From assembly GCF_937859915.1 (NCBI RefSeq), contig NZ_CALMAW010000080.1, positions 1-32,639 on the forward strand: a stretch of DNA of 32,639 bases, written 5' to 3'. Position 1 is the stretch's first letter, and each line of letters starts with the position of its first letter. This document shows positions 9,678-18,246 of the stretch, piece by piece. The DNA comes from an uncultured Sphingomonas sp. (GTDB taxonomy: Bacteria; Pseudomonadota; Alphaproteobacteria; Sphingomonadales; Sphingomonadaceae). The translations under genes were made by a program, and so were the position numbers. The notes under the pieces are model-generated. The model did not search any database. It worked only from the letters and a program-made list of their open reading frames with translations, and was not told the origin of the DNA.

Positions 9678-10501
9678 TGAGCGACGCGCACGGGCAGGAC
9701 ATTCCGCAACATGCGCTTCAGCGCCTCGCCGGGTTGCGCAGCCAGGGCCATCCCGACGGCATCTTCACCTCGGATTTTTCGGTCAACGAATTCCTGCTGG
9801 TGCGCAAGGCCGGGTTCGAGCCGGTCGGGCTATGCGTCGGATCATGCATCTATCATCTCGGCTTCCAATTCGCCTCATGGGGCGCCAACCAGGAACTCGA
9901 TGTGCTGTCGACCGCCATGTACGAGGCGCGCGCGCTGGCGATGGAGCGGATGCGGCTCGAGGCGGCACAGATGGGCGCGGACGGGATCGTCGGCGTACGG
10001 CTGACGGTCAAGCGGCTCGAATGGGACGCCAAGATCCTGGAATTCGTCGCGATCGGCACCGGCGTCGTCCACGCCAAGGGACATCAGGGCTTCAAGGGCC
10101 CCAAGCAGCAGCCCTTCACCTCGGCGTTGTCGGGACAGGACTTCTGGACGCTGCTCGCCGCCGGCTATCGTCCGCTCGAGATGGTGATGGGCAGTTGCGT
10201 CTATCATGTGGCGCGCCGCGGCCCGCTCGCGACCCTCGGCAGCGTCGGCCAGAATGTCGAGCTGACCAATTTCAGCCTCGCGCTCTATGAAGCCCGCGAG
10301 ATCGCAATGGAACGGATGCAGACCGAGGCCGCGCAGGCGGGCGCGGAAGGCGTCGTCGGTGCAGACCTCCATGAGGGCAGCCATAATTGGTCGCCGCACG
10401 TCATCGAATTCTTTGCAATCGGCACTGCCGTATTGCCCATCGAAGGCCATGAGTCGGACGACATCCCGGATCCAAAGCTGGTCCTTTCAGTCAACAGCTG
10501 A
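9677..10501 (+). CDS. Two-domain YbjQ-like (UPF0145-type) protein, second of pair
   Basis: This is a 274-aa soluble protein, again with two copies of the same domain: about 38-133 and 155-254. Both show the same order: Gly-aromatic/Phe-x-Pro, GSC-[I/V]-YH (55-60 and 172-177), a long Ala/Glu/Met helix (MYEARALAMERM; LYEAREIAMERM), GA-x-G-[I/V]-VG, a Trp, and EF-x-AIGT (122-128 and 244-250). The two copies are closer to each other than to those in the preceding gene, which suggests an internal duplication. The conserved Cys and His could bind metal or act in redox chemistry; this is inferred. Start chosen at the one-base overlap with the previous stop. Confidence 0.72.
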   Translation: MSDAHGQDIPQHALQRLAGLRSQGHPDGIFTSDFSVNEFLLVRKAGFEPVGLCVGSCIYHLGFQFASWGANQELDVLSTAMYEARALAMERMRLEAAQMGADGIVGVRLTVKRLEWDAKILEFVAIGTGVVHAKGHQGFKGPKQQPFTSALSGQDFWTLLAAGYRPLEMVMGSCVYHVARRGPLATLGSVGQNVELTNFSLALYEAREIAMERMQTEAAQAGAEGVVGADLHEGSHNWSPHVIEFFAIGTAVLPIEGHESDDIPDPKLVLSVNS

Positions 10502-10952
10502 TCACCCGGCCCACGAAACATTGATGCCTTGAACATGCATTCAAAATGGTTATGTTTCGTGCACCCCTGGCCGACGATGGTATAGTTGCCGATCCGCGCC
10601 GCTCGACCGCAAAATGCTGAAATATTTCCGGCGCTCCTATCGATGTCCGCATGCAGACATCAAAGCGTCGCGGTGGCTCGAAGCGCGTCTCGAAGATGAT
10701 CGTCAGGCAAGCACATGTTAACTGTCTTTTTTCAGTTGCCGGATCAACGACCTATTCGTGGGAACACCGATCCCCGGCGATCCAGACCAGACGAAAAACC
10801 GAACTTTCTTAGCGCGATCCATGCGCCAAAAGCATAATTTTGTCATTAACCTGCAATCAAACCTTGATCGCCGAACAAGAATGCGTACAGACGCCGCTCG
10901 TAGGCTTGCAGAATCAGTCGCGGCCGAGTGATTCCGAATGGAGACCCCGCCC
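10502..10952. other. Long AT-richer intergenic region before the MucR-like gene
   Basis: This 451-bp stretch has no convincing gene on either strand. It is visibly richer in A/T than its surroundings, especially 10525-10560 and 10780-10880. It contains a perfect 10-bp inverted repeat just after the YbjQ-pair stop and a small AACTG/CAGTT hairpin with a T-rich loop (10720-10737). It presumably holds the promoter of the MucR-like gene. Such regulators bind AT-rich DNA with TpA steps and commonly repress themselves, so autoregulation here is plausible. Confidence 0.6.
10512..10561. repeat. 10-bp perfect inverted repeat with 30-base spacer
   Basis: CACGAAACAT (10512-10521) and ATGTTTCGTG (10552-10561) are exact reverse complements. 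The spacer holds a smaller near-palindrome, TGAACATGCATTCA (10530-10543). It starts 11 bases past the YbjQ-pair stop. It could be a transcript-end hairpin or a regulator site; there is no T-run. Confidence 0.4.
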
Positions 10953-11480
10953 ATGAGCGAAGAGATGACCAACGAGCTGCTGAGCCTTACCGCCGACATC
11001 GTCGCCGCACATGTTGCGAACAACCGGGTCGCGACCAACGAAGTCGCCGATCTGATCTCTCAGGTCCATGCCGCACTTACTGGTCTTGGCGTCGACAAAA
11101 AGGTCGAAGAGCCCGAGGCGCAGCCTGCAGTTCCGGTCCGCTCATCGATCAAGCACGACTACATCGTGTGCCTCGAGGACGGCAAGAAGCTCAAGATGCT
11201 CAAGCGCTACCTGCGCACCAACTACAACATGACGCCCGACGAATATCGCACCAAGTGGAAGCTGCCGCGCGATTATCCGATGGTGGCGCCGGCTTATGCC
11301 GAGCAGCGCCGCGGCCTTGCCCGCGCGATCGGCCTGGGTCGCAAGAAGGACGACGCACCGTCCGCTGAAACGGCGCCCGCCGCTGCAAAGGCGCCGAAGG
11401 CCGCCAAAACGCCAGGCGCCGCGCCCAAGCCGCGCGGCCGCCCCGCCAAGGTGAAGCAGGACGCGCCCGTCGAGGCCTGA
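10953..11480 (+). CDS. MucR/Ros-family transcriptional regulator with degenerate zinc finger
   Basis: This is a 175-aa DNA-binding regulator of the MucR/Ros family. The N-terminal oligomerisation segment reads ELLSLTADIVAAHVANN. The DNA-binding core is IVCLEDGKKLKMLKRYLR followed by NMTPDEYRTKWKLP and DYPMVAPAYAEQRR. In canonical Ros the zinc is held by Cys-x2-Cys/Asp and two His. Here the Cys and Asp remain, but the His positions appear as Tyr and Asn (KRYLRTNYNM). The C-terminal tail is Ala/Lys/Pro-rich and ends with KPRGRPAKVK, containing the RGRP core of an AT-hook. The start was placed five codons inside the longest frame because GGAG lies nine bases before this ATG. MucR proteins act as H-NS-like global silencers. 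Confidence 0.88.
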   Translation: MSEEMTNELLSLTADIVAAHVANNRVATNEVADLISQVHAALTGLGVDKKVEEPEAQPAVPVRSSIKHDYIVCLEDGKKLKMLKRYLRTNYNMTPDEYRTKWKLPRDYPMVAPAYAEQRRGLARAIGLGRKKDDAPSAETAPAAAKAPKAAKTPGAAPKPRGRPAKVKQDAPVEA

Positions 11481-11494
11481 TACAGCGCTCGGTC

Positions 11495-12196
11495 ATGATG
11501 ATCGAGACCGCGACGGACAGAGGTAAGCGCGAAGCCGCCGAGGCTGCCGTCGCCGAGATCGAGAGCGGCATGCTCGTCGGTCTCGGCACGGGCAGCACGG
11601 CGGCCTTCGCCATTTCGGCGCTAGGCAAGCGTATTCGCGACGGATTGCGCGTCACCACGGTCGGCACGTCGCGCGCTACGGAGGCAGCAGCGCGGGCCGC
11701 CGGCATCGCGATGCTCGACTTCGCGGACGTCGCGCAGACCGATCTCGTGATCGATGGCGCCGACGAGATCGATCCCGCCTTCCGCGCGATCAAGGGCGGT
11801 GGCGGCGCCATGCTGCGCGAGAAGATCGTCGCACGCTCGGCAGCCCGGATGATCTGTGTCGTCGATGCGACCAAGCCGGTTGCGACGCTCGGCACGCGCC
11901 CTGTGCCGATAGAGGTCCTGCCCTTTGCACGCAGCTTCGTGTGCGACGCCGTCCGCGCGCTGGGCGGCGAACCCGTCGTCCGCCTCGCCGCCAACGGCGC
12001 GCCCGCACTCAGCGACCAGTCCAACCTGTTGATAGATTGTCGTTTCGGACCCATAATGGATCCGGCCGACCTGGCGCGCGAATTGACAGCGGTGGCGGGA
12101 ATGCTGGGCCACGGCCTGTTCCTCGATGAGATCGACGCGCTGTTCATCGGACGCGGCCAAGGGATCGAGCGGCTCGAGCGGCACATTAAAAGCTGA
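11495..12196 (+). CDS. rpiA: Ribose-5-phosphate isomerase A
   Basis: This 233-aa enzyme interconverts ribose 5-phosphate and ribulose 5-phosphate in the non-oxidative pentose phosphate pathway. Family motifs are the phosphate-binding GLGTGSTAAF (29-38), DGADEID (87-93), KGGGGAMLREK (100-110) and the C-terminal GMLGHGLFL. Catalytic residues matching E. coli RpiA are Asp87, Asp90, Lys100 and Glu109. Two consecutive ATG codons open the frame; the first is used here, and neither has a strong Shine-Dalgarno. It begins 14 bases after the MucR-like stop and is the first of the sugar-phosphate genes, 84 bases before tkt. Confidence 0.97.
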   Translation: MMIETATDRGKREAAEAAVAEIESGMLVGLGTGSTAAFAISALGKRIRDGLRVTTVGTSRATEAAARAAGIAMLDFADVAQTDLVIDGADEIDPAFRAIKGGGGAMLREKIVARSAARMICVVDATKPVATLGTRPVPIEVLPFARSFVCDAVRALGGEPVVRLAANGAPALSDQSNLLIDCRFGPIMDPADLARELTAVAGMLGHGLFLDEIDALFIGRGQGIERLERHIKS

Positions 12197-12280
12197 TTTT
12201 CAGGGGAACCCTGCTTGCATCGGGCCGTTGCAGGCGGCAGATCGCGCTTTACCTTCCAGCGCATCCCCGGGGATTAACCG

Positions 12281-14371
12281 ATGAGCGATACCGATACCGC
12301 AGCCCGTCCCTCCCATCAGGTGACGGAGGACGGCTCGATCGACCGTCTCGCCATCGACACCATTCGTACCCTGGCGATGGACGCCGTGCAGAAGGCCAAC
12401 AGCGGCCACCCCGGCACCCCGATGTCGCTGGCGCCGATCGCCGAGACGCTGTGGACCAAATTCCTGCGCTTCGACCCCAAGGCGCCGCTCTGGCCCAACC
12501 GCGACCGCTTCATCCTGTCGTGCGGCCACGCCTCGATGCTGCTCTATTCGCTGCTCCATCTCTCGGGCACGATCGAGGTCGACGAGCATGGCAAGCCGAC
12601 CGGCGACGCCGCGGTCAGCCTCGACGACATCAAGCAGTTCCGCCAGCTCTCCTCCAAGACGCCGGGCCATCCCGAATATCGCGACACCACCGGCGTCGAG
12701 ACCACGACCGGTCCGCTTGGCGCGGGCTGCGGCAATTCGGTCGGCTTCGCGATCGCCGAGCGCTGGCTGGCGTCGCACTTCAACAAGCCCGGCTTCGAAA
12801 TCTTCGACCACGACACCTATGTCTTCTCGTCCGATGGCGACATGATGGAAGGTGTCGCCTCCGAGGCGGCGTCGATCGCGGGCCACCTCCGGCTCGTCAA
12901 CCTCTGCTGGGTCTACGATTCGAACAACATCACGATCGAGGGCGACACGCAGCTCGCCTTCGACGAGGACGTCATCCAGCGCTTCAAGGCCTATGGCTGG
13001 CACACGATCCTGATCGACGATGCCGAGGACACGCAGGCCTTCGCCAAGGCGATCGAGGAATTCAAGGCGACCACCGACCGCCCGACCTTCATCGAGGTGC
13101 GCTCGGTGATCGGCATCGGCTTCCCGACGCGCGCCGGCACGCACAAGGCGCACTCCGACGCGCCGGGCGAAGACGAGATCCGCGGCGCCAAGAAGAGCTA
13201 TGGCTGGCCCGAGGACGCGCAGTTCCTCGTGCCGCCCGAAGCCAAGACGCATTTCGAGCAGTCGATGGCGAAGAACAGCGAGCTGAGCGCGACCTGGACC
13301 AAGCTGGTCGGCGACTACCGCACCCAATATCCCGATCTTGCGCGCGAACTCGACACGATGCTCGCGGGCGAACTGCCCGACGGCTGGGACGCCGCGCTCC
13401 CGCATTTCGATGCCGACGCGAAGGGCATGGCGAGCCGCGAAGCGAGCGGAAAGGTGCTGAACGCGATCGCGCCCGCCATTCCCTGGCTGGTCGGCGGCGC
13501 CGCCGATCTCTCGCCCTCGACCAAGACCGACATCAAGGATGCCGGCTCGTTCGAGGCGAAGAGCTATGACGGTCGCAACATGCATTTCGGCATCCGCGAG
13601 CATGGCATGGGCGCCGCCGCCAACGGCATGGCGCTCAGCTATCTGCGCTCCTACACCGGCACCTTCTTCGTCTTCTCGGACTATATGCGCCCGACGCTGC
13701 GGCTCGCCGCGATCATGCAGGTGCCGACGATCTTCGTGTTCACGCACGACTCGATCGGCGTCGGCGAGGACGGCCCGACGCACCAGCCGATCGAGCAGCT
13801 CGCCTCGCTGCGCGCCGTTCCCGGCCTCGACACGATCCGCCCCGGCGACGCCAACGAAACCGCTTATGCCTGGAAGGCCGCGCTCGACGCGCAGAAGACG
13901 CCCAGCGTGCTGGTCTTCTCGCGCCAGCCGATGCCGACGCTTGACCGCAGTAAGTATAACTCCGCTGAAGGCCTGCTCAAGGGCGGCTATGTCGTGACCA
14001 AGGACGAGGGCGAGCCCGACGTCATCCTGATCGCCACCGGCACCGAGCTCGGCCTCGCGGTCGCGGCGGCGGAAAAACTCAAGGAAGGCGGCACCAACGC
14101 GCGCGTCGTCTCGCTGCCGAGCTTCCATCGCTTCGAGGTGCAGGACAAGGCGTATAAGGACAGCGTGCTGCCGCCGTCGGTCCGCGCGCGCGTCGCGATC
14201 GAGATGGGCAGCGAGTTCGGCTGGGATCGCTATGTCGGCTTCGACGGCGAGACGATCACCATGTCGACCTTCGGCGCCTCGGCACCGATCGCCAAGCTCG
14301 CGGATAAATTCGGCTTCTCCGTCGACAATGTCATCAAGGTGGCACGCGACGTGATGGAAAGGACCAAATGA
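12281..14371 (+). CDS. tkt: Transketolase
   Basis: This 696-aa thiamine-diphosphate enzyme transfers two-carbon ketol units between sugar phosphates. Key elements are His43 in NSGHPGTPM, the ThDP/metal motif beginning DGD (185-187) and running through VASEAASIAGHL to NN (215-216), the substrate His in THKAHSD (288-291), and catalytic Glu440 in IREHGMGAAANG, which protonates the cofactor. Length is slightly above the usual 660-670 because of about 17 extra N-terminal residues. The ribosome-binding site is GGGGA about eight bases upstream. The stop overlaps the next start (ATGA), so tkt and tal-pgi are translationally coupled. The 84 bases upstream could carry a promoter, but no clear -35/-10 is visible. 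Confidence 0.98.
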   Translation: MSDTDTAARPSHQVTEDGSIDRLAIDTIRTLAMDAVQKANSGHPGTPMSLAPIAETLWTKFLRFDPKAPLWPNRDRFILSCGHASMLLYSLLHLSGTIEVDEHGKPTGDAAVSLDDIKQFRQLSSKTPGHPEYRDTTGVETTTGPLGAGCGNSVGFAIAERWLASHFNKPGFEIFDHDTYVFSSDGDMMEGVASEAASIAGHLRLVNLCWVYDSNNITIEGDTQLAFDEDVIQRFKAYGWHTILIDDAEDTQAFAKAIEEFKATTDRPTFIEVRSVIGIGFPTRAGTHKAHSDAPGEDEIRGAKKSYGWPEDAQFLVPPEAKTHFEQSMAKNSELSATWTKLVGDYRTQYPDLARELDTMLAGELPDGWDAALPHFDADAKGMASREASGKVLNAIAPAIPWLVGGAADLSPSTKTDIKDAGSFEAKSYDGRNMHFGIREHGMGAAANGMALSYLRSYTGTFFVFSDYMRPTLRLAAIMQVPTIFVFTHDSIGVGEDGPTHQPIEQLASLRAVPGLDTIRPGDANETAYAWKAALDAQKTPSVLVFSRQPMPTLDRSKYNSAEGLLKGGYVVTKDEGEPDVILIATGTELGLAVAAAEKLKEGGTNARVVSLPSFHRFEVQDKAYKDSVLPPSVRARVAIEMGSEFGWDRYVGFDGETITMSTFGASAPIAKLADKFGFSVDNVIKVARDVMERTK

Positions 14372-17244
14372 TGAGCGACCCGATCGACGCAATCGCCGAC
14401 CGCGCTGACGACAAGGAGACCGGACCCGTGACCAACCGTCTGCATGCGCTGGAGAATGCCGGACAGGCCGTCTGGCTCGATTTCGTCGATCGCAAGTTCA
14501 TGCGCGAGGGCGGCCTCAAGCGCCTCGTCGAGGAGGACGGCCTGACCGGCGTCACCTCCAACCCGACGATCTTCGAGAAGGCGATCGGCCACTCCGACGC
14601 CTATGACGAGCAGCTCGAGAAGGACATCGACGAGGCCGACGCCACCGTCGAGACCAGCTATGAGATGCTCGCCATCGCCGACATCCGGGACGCCTGCGAT
14701 ACCTTGGCCCCGGTGTACGAAACGCTCGACGCCAAGGACGGCTATGTCTCGATCGAGGTCTCGCCCTATCTCGCAATGGCGACCGACGACACGATCAACG
14801 CCGCGCGCCGGCTGTGGAAGACGGTCGACCGCAAGAATCTGATGGTCAAGATCCCGGGCACCAAGCCCGGCCTGCCCGCGATCCAGATGGCGATCGAAGA
14901 CGGCATCAACATCAATGTCACGCTGCTGTTCGCGGTCGATGCCTATAAGGCGGTGCTCGAGGCCTATATCGCCGGCCTCGAGTCGCGCGTCGCCAAGGGT
15001 GAGCCGGTCGACAAGATCGCCTCGGTCGCGAGCTTCTTCGTCAGCCGCATCGACGGCGCGATCGACAAGACGATCGACGAGAAGATCAAGGCCGGCGGCG
15101 ACGATGTCGAGGCGCTCAAGGCGGTGCGCGGCAAGGTCGCGATCGCCAATGCCAAGATGGCCTATCAGCATTATCTCGAAGTCTCGGCCTCGCCGCGCTG
15201 GCAGGCGCTCGCCACCAAGGGCGCGATGCCGCAGCGGTTGCTGTGGGCATCGACCGGCACCAAGGATCCGAGCTATTCGGACGTGCTCTATGTCGAGACG
15301 CTGATCGGTCGCGACACGGTCAACACCATGCCGCCCAAGACGATGGACGCGTTCCGCGACCATGGCGAGACCGCCGAGGCGATCACCACCGATCTCGACG
15401 GCGCCAAGAAAGTCCTGAGCGAGGCCGAGCGGCTCGGGCTCGATCTGCCCGGCGTCACCGCCAGCCTCGTCGAGAGCGGCGTCGAGAGCTTCGCCGATGC
15501 GGCGGATTCGCTCTACGGCGCGGTCGCCGACAAGCGCGCGCAATTCCTTGGCAAGAAGCTCGACACGATGACCGCCGATCTGCCCGAGGATCTCGCCGCG
15601 GCCGTCAAGGAGACGATCGAAAAGGCGCGCAAGCAAGGCTGGTCGCGCAAGCTGTGGGCGCACGATGCGTCGATGTGGACCGGCGGCGACGAGGCCAAGT
15701 GGCTCGGCTGGCTGGCCGCCGCCAAGGGCGAGCAGGTCGACGAGACCGCGCTCACCCAGCTGCGCCAGGAGGCCAAGCAATATAAGGATGTCGTCCTGCT
15801 CGGCATGGGCGGCTCCAGCCTCGGGCCCGAGGTGATCGGCCGGATCCTGGGTTCGGCGCAGGGCTCGCCCAAGCTGCACGCGCTCGACAGCACCGATCCG
15901 GGCCAGGTCGCGACCGTCGCCGATGCGATCGATCCCGCCAACACGCTGTTCATCGTCTCGTCCAAATCGGGCTCGACGATGGAGCCCGAACTGCTGCGCG
16001 CCTATTTCTTCGCGCGCGTCGAGCAGGCGCTGGGCGAAGGCAAGGCGGGTCCGCGCTTCGTCGCGGTCACCGATCCCGGCTCGAAGCTCGAGGCGACCGC
16101 CAAGCAGGACGGCTTCGCGCACATCTTCTACGGCGATCCCGCGATCGGCGGCCGCTATTCGGTGCTCTCGGCCTTCGGGATGGTGCCCGCCGCCGCGATC
16201 GGCATCGACACCGGCGCCTGGTTCGAGCGGATCAAGACGATGGTCAATTCGGTCGGCCCCGATGCGCCGCCCGCCTCCAACCCCGGCGTCCACTTCGGCG
16301 CGATCATCGGCACCGCCGCGGTCCACGGCCGCGACAAGCTGACTTTGGTCCCCTCGCCCACGCTCAAGCCGTTCGGCTCGTGGCTCGAGCAGCTGCTCGC
16401 CGAATCCACGGGCAAGCAGGGCAAGGGCATTGTGCCTGTCGACCTCGAGCCGCTTGGACCTCCGTCGGTTTACGGGAACGACCGGCTGTTCGTGCATCTC
16501 CACCTCGAGGGCGACGAGATGGACGCGGACCACGCCAAGCTCGATGCGCTCAAGGCCGCCGGCCATCCGATCGTCACGATCGTGCTCCAGACCAAGGAGG
16601 ATATTGGCCAGGAGTTCGTCCGCTGGGAGGTCGCAACCGCGGTCGCCGGCGCGGTGATCGGGATCGATCCGTTCGACCAGCCCGATGTCGAGGACGCCAA
16701 GATCCAGACGCGCCAGCTGATCGACAAATATGAGGAGTCGGGTCAGCTCGAGCCCGAAACCGCCTTCTTCGAGGACAGCGACTTCGCCTTCTTCGCGCCA
16801 AGCGCGATTGCAGGCGACGATGCGACGGCGATCCTGAAGGCCCATTTCGGCACCGCCAAGCCCAAGGATTATGCCGGGTTCCTCGTCTATTGCGAACGCA
16901 ACGCGGCGCATGAGGCGGCGATCGAGGCGATGCGCGTCAAGGTCCGCGACACGCACACAATCGCGACCGTCGCCGGCTTCGGCCCGCGTTTCCTCCATTC
17001 GACGGGCCAGGCCTATAAGGGCGGCCCCAAGGAGGGCATCTTCCTCGAGATCACCCGCGAGCCCAGCCAGGACATCGCGATCCCGGGCAAGCGCGCGAGC
17101 TTCGGCACGGTGCAGGTGGCGCAGGCGCGCGGCGATCTCGACGTGCTCGCCTCACGCGGCCAGCGCGTGCTGCGCGTCCATCTCAAGGACGACAAGACCG
17201 GGCTCGACGCGCTCGGCCGCGCGCTGGACGCCGCGAACTCTTAA
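14368..17244 (+). CDS. tal-pgi: Bifunctional transaldolase / glucose-6-phosphate isomerase
   Basis: This 958-aa fusion carries two complete enzymes. Residues about 22-385 are transaldolase (TalB-like class): GVTSNPTIFEKAI (61-73), the Schiff-base lysine Lys161 in LMVKIPGTKPG, and NINVTLLFAV (181-190). Residues about 390-958 are phosphoglucose isomerase: GMGGSSLGPEV (479-489), the SIS-domain phosphate loop SSKSGST (531-537), and C-terminal segments including FLHSTGQAYKGGP. The fusion lets fructose 6-phosphate made by transaldolase be isomerised straight to glucose 6-phosphate, which Zwf uses. Such fusions are known in several alphaproteobacteria. Two adjacent ATG codons begin the frame; the first overlaps the tkt stop. 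Confidence 0.97.
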   Translation: MMSDPIDAIADRADDKETGPVTNRLHALENAGQAVWLDFVDRKFMREGGLKRLVEEDGLTGVTSNPTIFEKAIGHSDAYDEQLEKDIDEADATVETSYEMLAIADIRDACDTLAPVYETLDAKDGYVSIEVSPYLAMATDDTINAARRLWKTVDRKNLMVKIPGTKPGLPAIQMAIEDGININVTLLFAVDAYKAVLEAYIAGLESRVAKGEPVDKIASVASFFVSRIDGAIDKTIDEKIKAGGDDVEALKAVRGKVAIANAKMAYQHYLEVSASPRWQALATKGAMPQRLLWASTGTKDPSYSDVLYVETLIGRDTVNTMPPKTMDAFRDHGETAEAITTDLDGAKKVLSEAERLGLDLPGVTASLVESGVESFADAADSLYGAVADKRAQFLGKKLDTMTADLPEDLAAAVKETIEKARKQGWSRKLWAHDASMWTGGDEAKWLGWLAAAKGEQVDETALTQLRQEAKQYKDVVLLGMGGSSLGPEVIGRILGSAQGSPKLHALDSTDPGQVATVADAIDPANTLFIVSSKSGSTMEPELLRAYFFARVEQALGEGKAGPRFVAVTDPGSKLEATAKQDGFAHIFYGDPAIGGRYSVLSAFGMVPAAAIGIDTGAWFERIKTMVNSVGPDAPPASNPGVHFGAIIGTAAVHGRDKLTLVPSPTLKPFGSWLEQLLAESTGKQGKGIVPVDLEPLGPPSVYGNDRLFVHLHLEGDEMDADHAKLDALKAAGHPIVTIVLQTKEDIGQEFVRWEVATAVAGAVIGIDPFDQPDVEDAKIQTRQLIDKYEESGQLEPETAFFEDSDFAFFAPSAIAGDDATAILKAHFGTAKPKDYAGFLVYCERNAAHEAAIEAMRVKVRDTHTIATVAGFGPRFLHSTGQAYKGGPKEGIFLEITREPSQDIAIPGKRASFGTVQVAQARGDLDVLASRGQRVLRVHLKDDKTGLDALGRALDAANS

Positions 17245-17268
17245 TCTCTGACACGGGAACGCAACGAC

Positions 17269-18246
17269 ATGCAGATCGCAATGATCGGCCTCGGCCGTAT
17301 GGGTGCGGGTATCGCCAACCGCCTGATGAACCACGGCCATGAGGTCGTGGCGTTCGACCAGGACCCGAAGGCCGTTGCCAAGGTGGTCGAAAAGGGCGCG
17401 GTCGGCGTGCCCGCGCTCGCCGACGTGATCGGCAAGATGGCGGCGCCGCGCCACATCTGGGTGATGCTGCCCGCGGGCAAGATCACCGAGGACACGGTCG
17501 AGACGCTGTCGGGCCTGCTCGAAAAGGGCGACACGATCATCGACGGCGGCAACACCTTCTACAAGGATGACATCCGCCGCTCGAAGGCGCTGGTCGAGAA
17601 GGGCATCGACTATGTCGACGTCGGCACCTCGGGCGGCGTCTGGGGTCTGGAGCGCGGCTTCTGCATGATGATCGGCGGCCCCAAGGCGGTCGTCGACCGG
17701 CTCGACCCGATCTTCGACGCGCTGGCGCCCGGGCTCGGCACCATCCCGCGCACGATCGGCCGCGAGGGCGATGCGACCGCCCCCGAGAAGGGCTATATCC
17801 ACGCCGGCACCGCGGGCGCGGGCCACTTCGTCAAGATGGTCCACAACGGCATCGAATATGGCCTGATGGCCGCCTATGCCGAGGGCTTCGACATCCTCAA
17901 GACCAAGAATAGCGACAAGCTGCCCGAGGACGAGCGCTTCGATCTCTACCTCCCCGACATCGCCGAAGTGTGGCGCCGTGGCTCGGTGATCTCGTCCTGG
18001 CTGCTCGATCTGTCCGCGGACGCGCTCTACGCCAACCATGATCTCACCGACTATAGCGGCGTCGTCGCCGATTCCGGCGAGGGCAATTGGACGATCCAGG
18101 CGGCGATGGAAGAGGCGGTGCCCGCCTATGTCCTCTCCGCCGCGCTGTTCGCGCGCTACCGTTCGCGCAGCGACAACACCTTCGGCGACAAGCTGCTCTC
18201 GGCGATGCGCCACGGCTTCGGCGGGCATGTCGAGATGCCGCAATAA
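17269..18246 (+). CDS. gnd: 6-phosphogluconate dehydrogenase, decarboxylating (short form)
   Basis: This 325-aa enzyme oxidatively decarboxylates 6-phosphogluconate to ribulose 5-phosphate. It belongs to the short (about 300-330 aa) Gnd branch, not the 470-aa enteric type. Motifs are the Rossmann GLGRMG (7-12), DGGNTFY (92-98), substrate-binding GTSGGVWG (119-126) and [16 protein letters not shown] (183-198) with catalytic Lys189, Asn193 and Glu196. The residue after the second beta strand is acidic (Asp30 in VVAFDQDP) where NADP-dependent forms carry basic or small residues, so NAD preference is inferred. It lies 24 bases after tal-pgi and its stop shares one base with the zwf start. Confidence 0.94.
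   Translation: MQIAMIGLGRMGAGIANRLMNHGHEVVAFDQDPKAVAKVVEKGAVGVPALADVIGKMAAPRHIWVMLPAGKITEDTVETLSGLLEKGDTIIDGGNTFYKDDIRRSKALVEKGIDYVDVGTSGGVWGLERGFCMMIGGPKAVVDRLDPIFDALAPGLGTIPRTIGREGDATAPEKGYIHAGTAGAGHFVKMVHNGIEYGLMAAYAEGFDILKTKNSDKLPEDERFDLYLPDIAEVWRRGSVISSWLLDLSADALYANHDLTDYSGVVADSGEGNWTIQAAMEEAVPAYVLSAALFARYRSRSDNTFGDKLLSAMRHGFGGHVEMPQ

Noticed and set aside
9875..10450. Minus-strand frame opposite the second YbjQ-like gene
   Set aside because: The repeated domain motifs on the plus strand show that strand is the coding one.
10718..11038. Minus-strand frame overlapping the MucR-like promoter region
   Set aside because: It runs into the start of the regulator on the opposite strand, has no ribosome-binding site and is Ser/Arg-rich without a recognisable fold.
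12200..12212. CAGGG-GAA-CCCTG hairpin before tkt as a terminator
   Set aside because: The stem is only 5 bp with no T-run, and the following genes may well be read from the same transcript.
12200..14392. Long minus-strand frame opposite tkt
   Set aside because: It is an antisense shadow; the sense strand encodes a complete transketolase and no ribosome-binding site or family motif supports the antisense frame.
14230..16998. Very long open frame on the minus strand opposite tal-pgi
   Set aside because: It lies antisense to a gene with clear catalytic motifs, reads as Arg/Asp/Leu-rich sequence with no domain, and such frames are expected opposite GC-rich codons.
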